This document shows positions 1 through 9,492 of a stretch of 64,000 nucleotides of DNA, in pieces. Location of the stretch: NCBI GenBank assembly GCA_029851415.1, contig CM056743.1, forward strand, positions 98,244,501 through 98,308,500. Direction: 5' to 3'. Made by a program: the position numbers and the translations under genes. The notes under the pieces are model-generated. The model was given only the letters and a program-made list of their open reading frames with translations. It was not told where the DNA came from and searched no databases. Positions within the stretch are counted from its first letter, which is position 1. Each line of letters begins with the position of its first letter. This DNA is from Eretmocerus hayati. Its lineage: Eukaryota > Arthropoda > Insecta > Hymenoptera > Aphelinidae.

Positions 1-1290
1 CCAGGGGCCTTGCCGTTCGGCATTCTCTTCGCCGCTATGAGTAGCTCTTGCATAGTGAAGAGCGGGATGGGGTCTTCGCTCTCCGTAGGGAATGTAACTC
101 TGGGTTCTCCTGCTGGGAAGAGGTCTTCCACGATGGTGCGCAATGTTGCTGCATCGGTCGGTGCTGGGTTGCCCTTCCGGGGTCGGACCTTTGACATGAC
201 CACGCGATATGGCGTGCCCCAGGGGTCTTCGTTAACCATGTCGCACAGTTCACCCCAGCACTCCTCTTTGCTCCTCCGGATGGCTAGAACGAGAGCCTTC
301 TTTGCTTCTTTGTACGCTCTGTCATCTTCCGCCAGCGATGGTCGTTGCAGCTTCCTTGATCGCCATGCGGTCCTCCTTTTCTTGTTGCTCGTTCTTCGTA
401 GAGCCTTGATCTCATCGGTGATCCAGTACTCTGGTTTCCTCCAGAAACATGGTGTTGTCCTGCGAGGCATCGACGCGTCGCAAGCTCTCGTGATGGCGGA
501 TGTTACCATCGCCACAGCTTCGTCCGAGGCGGAGTTGATCGGGAGATCTTCGACTGTTTCTATCGATTCCCGGAATTTTCCCTCGTCCAGCTTCCGTACC
601 TGCCACCCCGTTGGTCGCGGTCTGCGTGTCGTCTGTCTCTGTCCGTCGGTCCTAAGTCGAAACCGAATATGTCGATGGTCACTCAGTGTTTCCGTGTCCA
701 GAACTTCCCACGATGTCATACGTCCCATGAGCGACGGGCTCATGAACGTCAGGTCGAGGACCGATGATGAACCTCCCTCCCGGGACCGAGTGTCGTGCCG
801 GTAATAGGTGATAACCCCCGTCTCGTTCGCGAGCACTAATCCCAATGCCTCCATGGCATCAGCGAGTATTACCCCCCGTCTATCGCGCGGCCCCCCGCTC
901 CAAGTCGGTTCCTTGGAGTTGAAATCTCCCGCGATTATAGCTGGGCCCCCCCCCCCATTGCCTCACATCCTCTTCTAGGTCATGGAGCTCGTCTTCAAAT
1001 TCGTGCGTCTTGAGCGACGGCGAGTAGTAGCAGCTGTATACAGCTGTGCCCCCTATGGTCTTTCGAGCATAACCACGGCCACTAACAGCTGGTCCAGTCT
1101 CGCGGATCGCGGGATTCGTAATCTGAATTACAGCGGTCCCCCAGTGATCGAATGTGGAACGGGAAAGTTCGCGCTTCCGAGGCGGTTCGGAGATGATCAG
1201 AACATCGATACCCCCTTCTTTGGCGGCAGTGTGTAGGAAGTCACAAGCGTCCCCGCTTCTCCTGAGGTTGGCTTGGATGAAGTTAGCCAT
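1..1290 (-). pseudogene. ORF2 (apurinic-type endonuclease plus start of RT region) of R1-clade copy 1
   Basis: ORF2 encodes the endonuclease that nicks the target and the reverse transcriptase that copies RNA at the nick. The N-terminus (MANFIQANLRRSGDACDFL, then a ...LIISEPP motif) is that of R1-clade APE endonucleases. It overlaps the end of ORF1, as in the other copies. At the C-run near 944-956 the frame is lost relative to the copy at 12510-12540. Similarity continues in other frames to the left edge, through the SDHRHI catalytic segment near 680. The RT catalytic motifs would lie beyond position 1. Confidence 0.7.
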
Positions 1291-2342
1291 TTCTTCCCCC
1301 CCCCCCTGCGTCTATATGTCGCCCTCGCGTTTTGGTAGGCTGTGCAGTTGCTGGAGCCTGACCTGTGGTCAGATCTGGTTCCGATAGCCACTCAGCTGAG
1401 GCATTTTGGTTTCTCTTTACAGGTAGCGGCGAGGTGTCCTGGTTCACCGCACTGGAAGCAGAGTTTCGGTTGACGTTCCTCTGCCTTCTCTTTTTTGCAG
1501 CCTGAGGCCTTGTGGCCATACTCTAGGCAGTTATAGCAGCGTGGGATGCCTCCCTTCTTGCGGATTCTCACTCTGCTCCATCCCACCTTGGGTTCTTTCC
1601 AGTCCAGGAGGCGGTGAGCGAGCTCCATCCCAGCGAGGCGGTCCCTCGCTGGGATGGACACAACCGCTGTTTGGGTGCCTCGGGAGCCGTTTCGCAGGCT
1701 CTTGACTATTATGGCTCCATCCTCGTTTTCTGGTAGGGCCTTCGCGAGGTCCTTCTGCACTTTAGTTTTGTCGACATCGTAGTCGACTCCGAGAACCTCG
1801 AGGGTCATGCTATTTGCGAGGCAGTGGACGGCCCCTTCTTGCCAAGCGACTGGTGTCAGAGCCGCTTTGATGGCTGCAGCGTCGGTGCCCTTCCTCAGTT
1901 CAATGAGGATTTGTCCTTCCTTTGTCTTGCGGATGCCCGTGACTTTAGAGCCCACTTCTTCATTAAGGTCATCCGTCTTTATCTTGTGCAGCATATCTGC
2001 GTAGCTTAACCCACCTTGGTTTGCCGTGACGAGAACGGCGTCGGATTTCGCTCTTCTTGGCTCCATCTTTGCCTTCTTTCCAGCGGTGTCACTTGATCGA
2101 CCGCTTTCCTTTGCCCTCTTTGTATTTCTCTTAGAGACCACTTCCTGCCAAGGCCCGTCCTGCTTGGGCCTATTAGGAGTCGATGTCGAGCGCGGTGTTT
2201 TAAGGGCTCCCGATGGATGTCCGCGTCGCGTCCTCTTCGTATCGTGCTGTTTCTCTTGTCGCGATTCCGGTTTATTCGCCCCCCTTCCCTGTGTGCCGCT
2301 TCCCGACGCGGCTGGCCCAGAGGGCTGCGCACTCCTCTTCAT
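1197..2342 (-). pseudogene. ORF1 (gag-like, CCHC zinc knuckles) of R1-clade copy 1
   Basis: Nucleic-acid-binding gag-like protein that would package element RNA. A basic Ser/Arg/Lys-rich stretch is followed by a region shared with the copy at 11423-12150 and by two clear CCHC knuckles (CYNCLEYGHKASGC, then CFQCGEPGHLAATC). The first Cys of a third knuckle is replaced by a TGA stop at about 1392-1394, where the copy at 12070 has TGT; the frame then continues through the rest of that knuckle, so this is a nonsense change and not the natural end. The ATG at 2342 is only the first Met after the GA tract. The true N-terminus is missing because of 5' truncation. Reading the GA tract as Arg-Glu repeats is an artefact. 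Confidence 0.75.

Positions 2343-2346
<4 letters not shown>

Positions 2347-2387
<41 letters not shown>
2347..2387. repeat. (TC)n/(GA)n microsatellite between two retrotransposons
   Basis: About 20 uninterrupted TC units. It marks the 5' truncation point of the minus-strand R1-clade copy on its left and the apparent 5' limit of the CR1-like element on its right. A matching tract follows the 3' end of that CR1-like element at 7750-7798. Confidence 0.95.
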
Positions 2388-2389
<2 letters not shown>

Positions 2390-2681
2390 CGGTAAGTGCT
2401 TCCACACGCATCTAACATCGCTCCGTGTTTGAACATCTTTTTGACCACCAAAACGTCGTCCCGAGTGGCACTTTTTTGCAGATTGGACTTCCTCCTGCAG
2501 GCTCATACCACTGGAGCATCACTGCATGGCTCCTACTAGAGCCTGGGAGGAATAATTCCAATTCTGCAATTTCCAGCAACAACATCGAGTTGGCAGTGCT
2601 TGGCGCAGAAAGTGAGCTTTCTGCGCATGCTCGGAGGTCGTCTGCTACGCTGGCTCGCCTCACCGCCTTGCTGTCTGCTGC
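2388..2681 (+). promoter_or_regulatory. 5' leader of the CR1-like element
   Basis: About 294 bp between the TC tract and the start codon at 2682. No TATA box is recognised; non-LTR elements normally carry an internal promoter in this position. The functional role is inferred from position only. Confidence 0.35.
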
Positions 2682-5285
2682 ATGATGAGTGACAACACCT
2701 GCTGTTACTGCCACAAATCCTTGCGCGCGGGCATCAAAGAATGCATCATCTGCAAGGGATCAGCACATGTCAAGTGCTCGATCTCATCTCGAGAAGCAGA
2801 CACATGCAAAGGCTGTCTGGAGGTGAGTCAAATTCCAGCCGCACAATTGAAATCAAGTGCGTCGAAGCAGACGACTACGACTTCTCGCCTCAGCATGCAA
2901 ACAGCCAGAGGGAGAGAGAAGGAGAATACGAACTCGCAAAGACGTGTGAGTAATCAGCCCATCTCACACACGCGACTCAGCTCGCGCACTGCGTCAGGAT
3001 TGTCTCCCCCCGCTCCGCAGCATACCACCGCTGCGCGCCGCAGCGCGAAGCTCCCCACCACCAATGCCTCTCTTTCCACCAAAAGGCCACAGCTCGCGCT
3101 AGAGGGGGATACGCTATCGCCTGCAGATCTGTCTCCGTCAAGTGGCGCCACCCTGCAGCAGTCCAACACAGTAGAGCCCGCGAATTTTCAAAAGCAGCGA
3201 ACGGACGCGCGGCTCAATGCTACCACCCAGTCGCTGCTCACCATACCACCTGTGGACCACGCTGTTGGGTCGGTAGAAAGTAACAGCCGCAACATCTCGG
3301 GACAACCTGCAGTACCATCAGCATCGACAACGACGAAGTCTCCTGAACCTGAATGGGTATTTATAGCGCAGTCTACACGGGATCTCTTTTATCAACAATA
3401 TGACATGCTCCGGGATCAGCTCGTCGAAATAAAATCTCTCGTGAGTCGACAAAACGTTGCCATTCCCTCTCCACCTCTCACGCCAGCAGTGAAAGAGGTG
3501 GATGATCGCCTGTTGGAATGTGTATCTTCTCTCGAGAGACTTATCGAGAGGCAGAACTCCCAGCTGGAGGAGCTTCGCTTGGATCACCAGCTTCTCCTGG
3601 AGCAGAATACCACCATGAAAGGCCAGCTTTCCACTCTGACTGAGCTATCAGAAGGTCACCAGTGTAGTCTGCGAGATAGAGAATGTAGAATTAACGAGAA
3701 TAGTAATGTCGAATCGCCACATCAATCCTCGTTTCCTCTTATTCCACCTAGGATGGACAAGTCCCCCCACTCACACGCTGGGAAGCAGCGACAGGGACAC
3801 GGCAGTGACGGCCTTGAGCGCTGTAAATTGATTATTAATGGAGTTTTGAAAGAAAATTCAATGGCCTCACCGGCACAATTATCTGATATTTCTTACGCAG
3901 TGCTCAAGTCCATCCTCCCCTCACTGGAGAGGGCAGACATTGCTGATGTTCATGTCCTGCAACCAGGGCATGCGTCTGGGGAGAGGCCTCCAACTGGAAA
4001 TCGCGATTCGGTCCCATCTTCCCGAGCCCCAGCTGCCATCTCGCGTTCTTTACCATCATGTGTAGTCCAACTCTCCAGTAGCCGACTAGTTGGGGACGTG
4101 ATTCGGGCTAAACGTTCAATCGCCAATAATTATTTCACGGCTAATAACATCCAGTCTGATCTACTTGATCCAGATGTGAAAGCTCATGTGCCAGACCGTA
4201 AAATCTTCATAAATGAAATGCTCCCCCGCGAAAAGTACAAGAAGTATATACGTTTGAGGTCAGTTACACGCGGTTTGGGACTACGATACGTCTGGCACAG
4301 CGGTGGACGTTTCTGGGTTAGGCGGAAGAATGGTGAGCGAGCGCACACGTTCGAGTCCCTCGCTGATCTGCAGGTCATTCAAACGGCCTGTCGAAGTGAT
4401 CCAAAACGTACTCGTGCGTCCTCTAACAACAACCAGAGCTGCACAGTCGTTCCGGAGCAGAACGGAGTTCCGGCAGCAGAATCAGTGGAGACTCCTCGAC
4501 TAAATACGGCTGCTGAGGAGCGACGAGGGAGTGGAGGTTCCTTAAAAGCGGGATTTATCAACCTTAACTCCCTGACAGATAAGATTGAGCATCTACGCTT
4601 GCTCGTCGCCAACGATCCCTCCTACCATCTATTTGGGGTGGCTGAGTCGAAGCTAGATGAGTATGTGGATGACAGTCTCGTTCAGATACCGGGTTTTTCT
4701 CTGTTGAGACAGGATCGAAACAGAGAGGGTGGTGGGGTTGCCTTGTATGTACGCAATGATTTCAAGGTAGAGAAGCTAATTTCGTCTAAAACTCTTGGCC
4801 CAGGGAAACCTGGTGTTCCTGAATTTCTTTTCTGTAGCGTACAGCAGGGTAACTCCCCTCCAATTTTAGTCGTGGTAATTTACAGACCCCCGGAAATCGC
4901 CATGCAGAAGGATGACGGGCTGTTTGGCTCGTTACGCCGACTGTGTGGGGATTATAGTCACAAAATTATAATGGGAGATCTGAACGCGGATTTCTTAGAC
5001 ACTGCTCACCCTGACACCAAGACACTGACTGCACTGACAGTAGAACTTGCCTTGCAGATAGTGCAGCATGGCCCGACTCACCAACACACCCCCAATACAT
5101 CTCATACATGGATTGACCACATTTACGTAGATGACAATGACATCGTTACAGACTTTCAAAACAGACTCCTGCCCAGTTTCGGCAGGCACTCGGTCATAGA
5201 CGTCACCATCAACGTCTCCCTCCCACTCCGCCAAAAAATTCCTTTACTTATAGGGATTTTCGTAATATCACTCCGGAGATGCTAA
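2682..5285 (+). CDS. ORF1-endonuclease protein of the CR1-like element (867 aa)
   Basis: Residues ~6-47 form a Cys/His PHD-type zinc finger (CCYCHKSL...CIICKGSAHVKC...CKGC). A low-complexity Ser/Thr region follows, then a leucine-rich coiled coil at ~235-335 (SLERLIERQNSQLEELRLDH and following). Residues ~380-570 resemble the FP-type nucleic-acid-binding domain common in insect non-LTR ORF1 proteins (IFINEMLPREKYKKYIRLRS). The APE endonuclease begins near 625 (AGFINLNSLTDKIEHL, GVAESKLDE, VVVIYRPPE, MGDLNADF, SHTWIDHIYV, RHSVIDV). Normally the endonuclease sits in ORF2; here it is read in one frame with the ORF1 domains. The ORF ends only because of a frame change at 5233-5238, just before the linker to the RT. 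ATG at 2682 gives the intact finger. Confidence 0.8.
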   Translation: MMSDNTCCYCHKSLRAGIKECIICKGSAHVKCSISSREADTCKGCLEVSQIPAAQLKSSASKQTTTTSRLSMQTARGREKENTNSQRRVSNQPISHTRLSSRTASGLSPPAPQHTTAARRSAKLPTTNASLSTKRPQLALEGDTLSPADLSPSSGATLQQSNTVEPANFQKQRTDARLNATTQSLLTIPPVDHAVGSVESNSRNISGQPAVPSASTTTKSPEPEWVFIAQSTRDLFYQQYDMLRDQLVEIKSLVSRQNVAIPSPPLTPAVKEVDDRLLECVSSLERLIERQNSQLEELRLDHQLLLEQNTTMKGQLSTLTELSEGHQCSLRDRECRINENSNVESPHQSSFPLIPPRMDKSPHSHAGKQRQGHGSDGLERCKLIINGVLKENSMASPAQLSDISYAVLKSILPSLERADIADVHVLQPGHASGERPPTGNRDSVPSSRAPAAISRSLPSCVVQLSSSRLVGDVIRAKRSIANNYFTANNIQSDLLDPDVKAHVPDRKIFINEMLPREKYKKYIRLRSVTRGLGLRYVWHSGGRFWVRRKNGERAHTFESLADLQVIQTACRSDPKRTRASSNNNQSCTVVPEQNGVPAAESVETPRLNTAAEERRGSGGSLKAGFINLNSLTDKIEHLRLLVANDPSYHLFGVAESKLDEYVDDSLVQIPGFSLLRQDRNREGGGVALYVRNDFKVEKLISSKTLGPGKPGVPEFLFCSVQQGNSPPILVVVIYRPPEIAMQKDDGLFGSLRRLCGDYSHKIIMGDLNADFLDTAHPDTKTLTALTVELALQIVQHGPTHQHTPNTSHTWIDHIYVDDNDIVTDFQNRLLPSFGRHSVIDVTINVSLPLRQKIPLLIGIFVISLRRC

Positions 5286-7426
5286 ATGACCGTCTGCTTC
5301 GCTGCGACTGGTCAGCTCTTGAAAATGCCGAAACCAGCTTGGAAGACGCAATTCACTGCTTGAATGAGCATTTAATGACTGTTATAGATGAATTAGCGCC
5401 AGAAAAAACTATCAACCCGCGAAAAAATGATGCTCCTTGGATTGGTCCTGAGTTGAGGGTGCTCATGAATAAGCGAAATGCGACGCGCAGGCGCTGGGAA
5501 CGAAATCAACGTAACCAGCGCAAGTGTCCTGAGCTTCAAAGTGAGTATTTTCGGCTTAGCGAAGAGGTCGACTTGCGCATGGAACAAGAGCGTAACTCCT
5601 TCCTTCAAAACCATCTATCAGACGCTCTTGATCAACATAAGAACATCTGGAAGGAAATGCGCAACCTCGGCCTCCTGCCTAAGAGCAAAGAGGAACAACT
5701 TCACGGTTCCACACCGGATGAGTTGAACGCTCACTTTGCGGGAGTTTCCGTTCCATCTCACGAAAATATAGATGAGGCAATGGACGATATAAATTCGGCT
5801 TCAGAGGAGGGTTTTAATTTTAAGCCTACAAATTTCAATAACGTAGTCCTTGCTATCAAACATTTTTCCTCGCAAGCCCGTGGGTCAGACGGGATTCCCC
5901 AAAGCGTGATCGCGAAGGCTCTTCCGGCTATTGGTGACCTTATTGTACACATTTTCAACTCCTCTTTCGCTCATAGCACTTTTTCCGAGGCTTGGGAGCA
6001 AGCACAGCTGATTGCACTGAAAAAGACTGCCGCTCCATCAACGGTCTCGGACTTCCGTCCTATAGCGCTGCTGTGTTTTCTCGCCAAGGTCCTGGAAAAA
6101 ATCGCACACGACCAAATCACGGAGTACTTAAAACAAGAGGAATTACAAGATCGCTTCCAGACTGGTTTCAGGCAATACCATAGCACCCAAACAGCTCTAC
6201 TAAAGTTGACAGATGACATCAGAGTAAGCATTGACAAGAAGAAGATCACCTTGCTCCTGCTTTTTGACTTTAGTAAAGCTTTTGACACGATATCACCATC
6301 CAAGCTGTTGAGTAAACTTCGAAATCTTGGCTTTTCGAGATCGGCACTTCTGTGGATAAAATCATACTTACAAGGTCGCACCCAAAAAGTCACTTCAAAA
6401 TCTGGTAATTCTGATTGGCTTGAAACCAATCTGGGTGTTCCACAGGGTTCCGTTCTCGGGCCTTTACTCTTCAGCTTATATGTCAATGATTTACCTGGTT
6501 TGCTAGACGGAAAGTCGGTACATCATCTATTTTATGCGGACGACCTCCAAATTCATCTCCAAGTCGAGAAAACTAAAATCAGGGAGGGCATCGCTCGGCT
6601 AGGTGAAATAGGACGACTAGTTGCCGAATGGGCCAAGAGTTCCGGCCTGTGTCTCAACGCTGGCAAGACCAAGGCAATCTACTTCAGCTCTGAGAGGAAT
6701 ATCAAAGATCTGAAGAGAATGGACTTGCCAGGGGTTGAGATACAGGATGGAAATTCCATCCCGTTCAGTGATACGGTTGTGAGTCTCGGTGTTACACTTG
6801 ATAGTGAACTGACGTGGAAACCGCACATTGACCAAGTTACGAAGAAAGTTAACAGAGCCCTATACGGTTTGCGGTTTTTTAGGGCGTGTATCACCAGACC
6901 TCTCCGGATTCGCCTAGTCGAGTCATTGGTTCAACCGCATCTAGATTACTGCACAGTCGTGTACCTCGACGCCACGGACGAACAGCGGCAACGGATACAG
7001 AGACTGAGCAATTCATGTGTGAGATTCATCTTTGATCTTAGGAAAGACGAGCACATCGCCCCGTTTAGGGAGCGATTGGGTTGGTTACGTACTGATTCGC
7101 GGAGAATGTACTTCGCAGCACTTTTAATGCATAAGATCATGCATTTGGGAGAACCTGGCTACTTTGCTGCGATGTTTACCAGGTACCAATCCGAACGCCC
7201 CGCACGCGGTGATACAGAAGAGCGGGTACTCAAAGTTCCCAATATGAGACTTGAGTATGGAAGAAGATCTTTCCAGCTTCAATGTGCTCATTTGTGGAAC
7301 TTTCTCCCTCCGGGCTTTCGGCAGCTGGGGAAGATATCGTTGTTTAAAGAGGCCTTAAAAGATCTCTTGATGACACAGACTCCTCAGAAGATTGATGTGG
7401 AGAAGAAGCATTATTTTAATCTATGA
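5279..7426 (+). CDS. Reverse transcriptase of the CR1-like element (715 aa)
   Basis: Copies element RNA into DNA at the nicked target. RT motifs in order: FRPIALLCFLAKVLEKI; GFRQYHSTQTALLKL; FDFSKAFD (first catalytic Asp); LGVPQGSVLGPLLFSLYVND; YADD at residues 419-422 (codons 6533-6544); SLGVTLDSELTWKPHID. The C-terminal region (FDLRKDEHIAPFRERLGWL, then RRSFQLQCAHLWNFLP) is the usual tail of CR1/L2-like ORF2 proteins. The start ATG overlaps the preceding stop by a few bases, but the same frame is open upstream to the A6 run and encodes TYRDFRNITPEML, the expected link between endonuclease and RT. This ORF is therefore most likely the downstream half of one polyprotein split by a single-base indel. 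Confidence 0.85.
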   Translation: MLNDRLLRCDWSALENAETSLEDAIHCLNEHLMTVIDELAPEKTINPRKNDAPWIGPELRVLMNKRNATRRRWERNQRNQRKCPELQSEYFRLSEEVDLRMEQERNSFLQNHLSDALDQHKNIWKEMRNLGLLPKSKEEQLHGSTPDELNAHFAGVSVPSHENIDEAMDDINSASEEGFNFKPTNFNNVVLAIKHFSSQARGSDGIPQSVIAKALPAIGDLIVHIFNSSFAHSTFSEAWEQAQLIALKKTAAPSTVSDFRPIALLCFLAKVLEKIAHDQITEYLKQEELQDRFQTGFRQYHSTQTALLKLTDDIRVSIDKKKITLLLLFDFSKAFDTISPSKLLSKLRNLGFSRSALLWIKSYLQGRTQKVTSKSGNSDWLETNLGVPQGSVLGPLLFSLYVNDLPGLLDGKSVHHLFYADDLQIHLQVEKTKIREGIARLGEIGRLVAEWAKSSGLCLNAGKTKAIYFSSERNIKDLKRMDLPGVEIQDGNSIPFSDTVVSLGVTLDSELTWKPHIDQVTKKVNRALYGLRFFRACITRPLRIRLVESLVQPHLDYCTVVYLDATDEQRQRIQRLSNSCVRFIFDLRKDEHIAPFRERLGWLRTDSRRMYFAALLMHKIMHLGEPGYFAAMFTRYQSERPARGDTEERVLKVPNMRLEYGRRSFQLQCAHLWNFLPPGFRQLGKISLFKEALKDLLMTQTPQKIDVEKKHYFNL

Positions 7427-7726
7427 TAGGCTTGGGTTCTTATTTTTAGCTTACGATTAGTTTTACGTGACCTTCTGTCACCCGACTGAAGTACACTGTG
7501 ATATTTTCTCTTCTGTGAACCCATGCTCTCAGATTTTAGACATACGCGAATTCGCAATTGTAATGACTAGTCACAATTTGTGATATGTACCTGTCCTTGA
7601 CCAAATCGCTTGTGTTATATATATTTCACACCTTTTCTTTTTATTTTTGAATTTTTGAATACTCAATTATTTCTAGAATTATGCAACATATGTAAAAATA
7701 TGTGGGTTATATTTTGTCTTATGACG

Positions 7727-7732
7727 AATAAA
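7727..7732 (+). terminator. Polyadenylation signal of the CR1-like element
   Basis: AATAAA about 300 bp after the RT stop codon and directly before the short ATCA-type tail repeat, consistent with the 3' end of a CR1/L2-like transcript. Confidence 0.6.
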
Positions 7733-7746
7733 GGACATCAATCAAT

Positions 7747-7749
<3 letters not shown>

Positions 7750-7798
<49 letters not shown>
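7750..7798. repeat. (TC)n microsatellite after the CR1-like element
   Basis: About 24 TC units that follow directly on the element's ATCA tail. Same sequence and strand as the tract at 2347-2387. Confidence 0.95.
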
Positions 7799-7801
<3 letters not shown>

Positions 7802-7802
7802 A

Positions 7803-8605
7803 GGGTAACCCCTGAATCCGTGGGTAATCCCTAAACTCCAGCGACAGGGCGAAGAACGAGACAGAGTCTATTCACGAGCGAAAAAATCAGGCAATCCCAA
7901 GTTATGGGCCGAATACAAGCTGCTTCGTAAACGACACAAGTTCAAGATGAGGAAAGCCGAGAATGATTACTGTCTCAAGTCACTATCTGAAGCTTCTGTC
8001 AAATCGAGTTATTGGAACGTATTAAAAAAGCTTGGTTTATCTAGGGTCTCGAATGGATCACCTCTCGAGTATTTTTCGGCAAGAGAATTGAATTGATTTT
8101 ATTCTGAAACATGTAGCCAATTTGCAGCTTGATCCATCCGTTCTCTGCAGGCAATCATTGACAGCGATACTGGACGCGATTACCCTCTGTTTTCTCTGAA
8201 GCAAGTCGATGGCATCCAAGTGTATGAGTCCATGCTCTACTGTTCACCAAAATCCAAAGGCGAAAGTTGTGGTGGACTTTCCATCCGAAATTTCAAATCT
8301 GTCTTGTCGTCACTCGTCCCATTTTTTCTCCACTTGTTCAATTCGTCGATTGGAACTGGCCAGTATCCCGAAATTTGGAAAAAGCCACAGATTATCCCAT
8401 TGAGTGGAATCTCAAAATGGGGAAGTACAAGGCTCTGTTGTTGACGTAGAGTACGAGACAAGGAACGATTCAAAGCACGGAGAGAGTAGAAGGCGCCATG
8501 GACGCGCTTCGAAATATGATTTATTTGACGACCCCAATCGAGGGATGCTGTTATGTAGGTGCCTAGGATTTTGATCTCAGGAGAATAGGGAAGAGTTGTG
8601 CCCAT
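7803..8605 (+). pseudogene. Fragment of a second CR1/Jockey-like element with an internal inversion
   Basis: On the plus strand, 7840-8100 encodes a linker typical of this superfamily (RDRVYSRAKKSGNPKLW, then EYKLLRKRHKFKMRKAENDY) and 8160-8405 encodes early RT sequence (LFNSSIGTGQYPEIWKKPQI). From about 8410 to 8605 the coding sense switches to the minus strand and gives a late RT segment (IKILGTYITASLDWGRQIN, then SKRVHGAFYSLRALNRSLSR). An early part and an inverted late part of the same ORF type lie side by side, with stops in the plus-strand part. No active product is possible. Confidence 0.6.
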
Positions 8606-8615
8606 GATCGTGATA

Positions 8616-9492
8616 AGTATACGACACCGATGGAGAACAAGAGGTTTGAGAGCTGTCCGCCGGAATCGGAAAAGGATCAGTTCCGGGGCCGTTCAACTCG
8701 AACACACAGTACGACAGTCTACTGTCTATCGAACTGCCAGAAGGTGTGATAATAGTGGCTTTTGCGGACGACGCGGGACTCATATTCTGGGCCGACAACG
8801 AAGAGCTCTTGGGTAGATGCGCGAACGAGGCGCTGGCCCGAGTCCACCAGTGGATGATCAGCAGGCTCCTAGATCTGGCTGTTCCAGAGTGCGAAGCCAT
8901 AGTGTTCACGAGGCGTGGAAAGTTTGACTTGCCCCACTTCTACATCAATGGGCAAGAGATACCACGCAAGACAGAGCTGAAATATCTGGGTGTATGGCTC
9001 GACGACAAGTGGTCGTTCAGCAAGCACATCCAAGAAGCCGCGCAGAACGCAAGCAGGGTCAGGGCGGCTCTCCAGCGGCTGATACCGAACATCGGAGGAC
9101 CGAACCGAAAGAGGCGCCTACTACTCAACACCGAGAGCACTTCCATCATGCTCTACGGTGCACCCATGTGGGAGATGAGAGTAGAGAAGGCCGTCATTGA
9201 GAAGAGGATGGGGCCTGTCCCCCAGAGAGTGGCACTGAGGAGCATTCGAGCCTACCGCACCGTGTCAGGAGACGCAGCTTGCGTGTTGGCGGGGATGCCA
9301 CCCATCTACTTGCTCGTCGCGGAGCGAGTGAGAATCTGGAACCGGCAAAAAGTGATCGGAGCCGAACGAGTGCTCACCCTAACGATGAAGGAGATGATCC
9401 GCGACAACGAAAAGGGAACCGCCCTTCAGCAGTGGCAAACTGAATGGGATTCAGTTTGCCACTGCTCAAGGAGGAGAAAGAGAGGGAAGTGA
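8616..9492 (+). pseudogene. RT C-terminal half of R1-clade copy 2
   Basis: The longest open part (8746-9492) reads VAFADDAGLIFWADNEEL, which holds the FADD catalytic pair, then YLGVWLDDKWSFSKHIQEAA and MGPVPQRVALRSIRAYRTVS, as in the intact copy at 33565-36054. The C-terminal CX2C-H-C finger is deleted; the reading frame runs into the palindrome junction and stops soon after. Upstream sequence (8616-8745) is similar to the same ORF but out of frame. Confidence 0.8.
9428..9466. repeat. Perfect 18-bp inverted repeat at a deletion junction
   Basis: Two 18-bp arms (AGCAGTGGCAAACTGAAT and its exact complement) are separated by GGG. The left arm is ordinary RT coding sequence present in every copy. 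The right arm is absent from the other copies at this place and replaces about 340 bp of coding sequence. Confidence 0.9.

Larger units (their letters stand above)
1..2346 (-). mobile_element. R1-clade non-LTR retrotransposon copy 1, 5'-truncated at a (GA)n tract, continues past the left edge
   Basis: Read on the minus strand, this block holds the later part of ORF1 (zinc knuckles) followed by an overlapping ORF2 (endonuclease, then start of the RT region), the usual order of R1-clade elements. It aligns along its whole length with the other copies at 10027-14925 and 33068-36106. The 5' junction is abrupt: the copy begins inside ORF1 directly after the GA tract at 2347-2387. The 3' part lies outside the window. 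Frame damage at a homopolymer C run (about 944-956) and a nonsense codon in ORF1 show it is not active. Confidence 0.85.
2388..7750 (+). mobile_element. CR1-like (Jockey-superfamily) non-LTR retrotransposon, near full length, flanked by (TC)n on both sides
   Basis: The element has a ~294-bp 5' leader, a long ORF with a PHD-like finger, coiled coil, FP-like domain and endonuclease, a second ORF with reverse transcriptase, a 3' UTR, an AATAAA signal and a short ATCA-type repeat tail. The PHD-like finger in the ORF1 part and the RT sequence (FDFSKAFD, GVPQGSVLGP, YADD) fit the CR1/L2-like branch. The limits are set by identical TC tracts at 2347-2387 and 7750-7798, which could be an expanded target-site duplication. 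The only obvious lesion is a one-base shift at an A6 run (5233-5238). Confidence 0.82.

Noticed and set aside
10..804. 264-codon plus-strand ORF
   Set aside because: Antisense of ORF2 in an R1-clade element; the same antisense frame recurs at 35234-36289, and only the minus strand gives RT/endonuclease motifs.
2343..2411. Extension of ORF1 into an Arg-Glu repeat N-terminus
   Set aside because: It is a translation of the (GA)n microsatellite; copy 3 has unrelated ORF1 sequence at this point.
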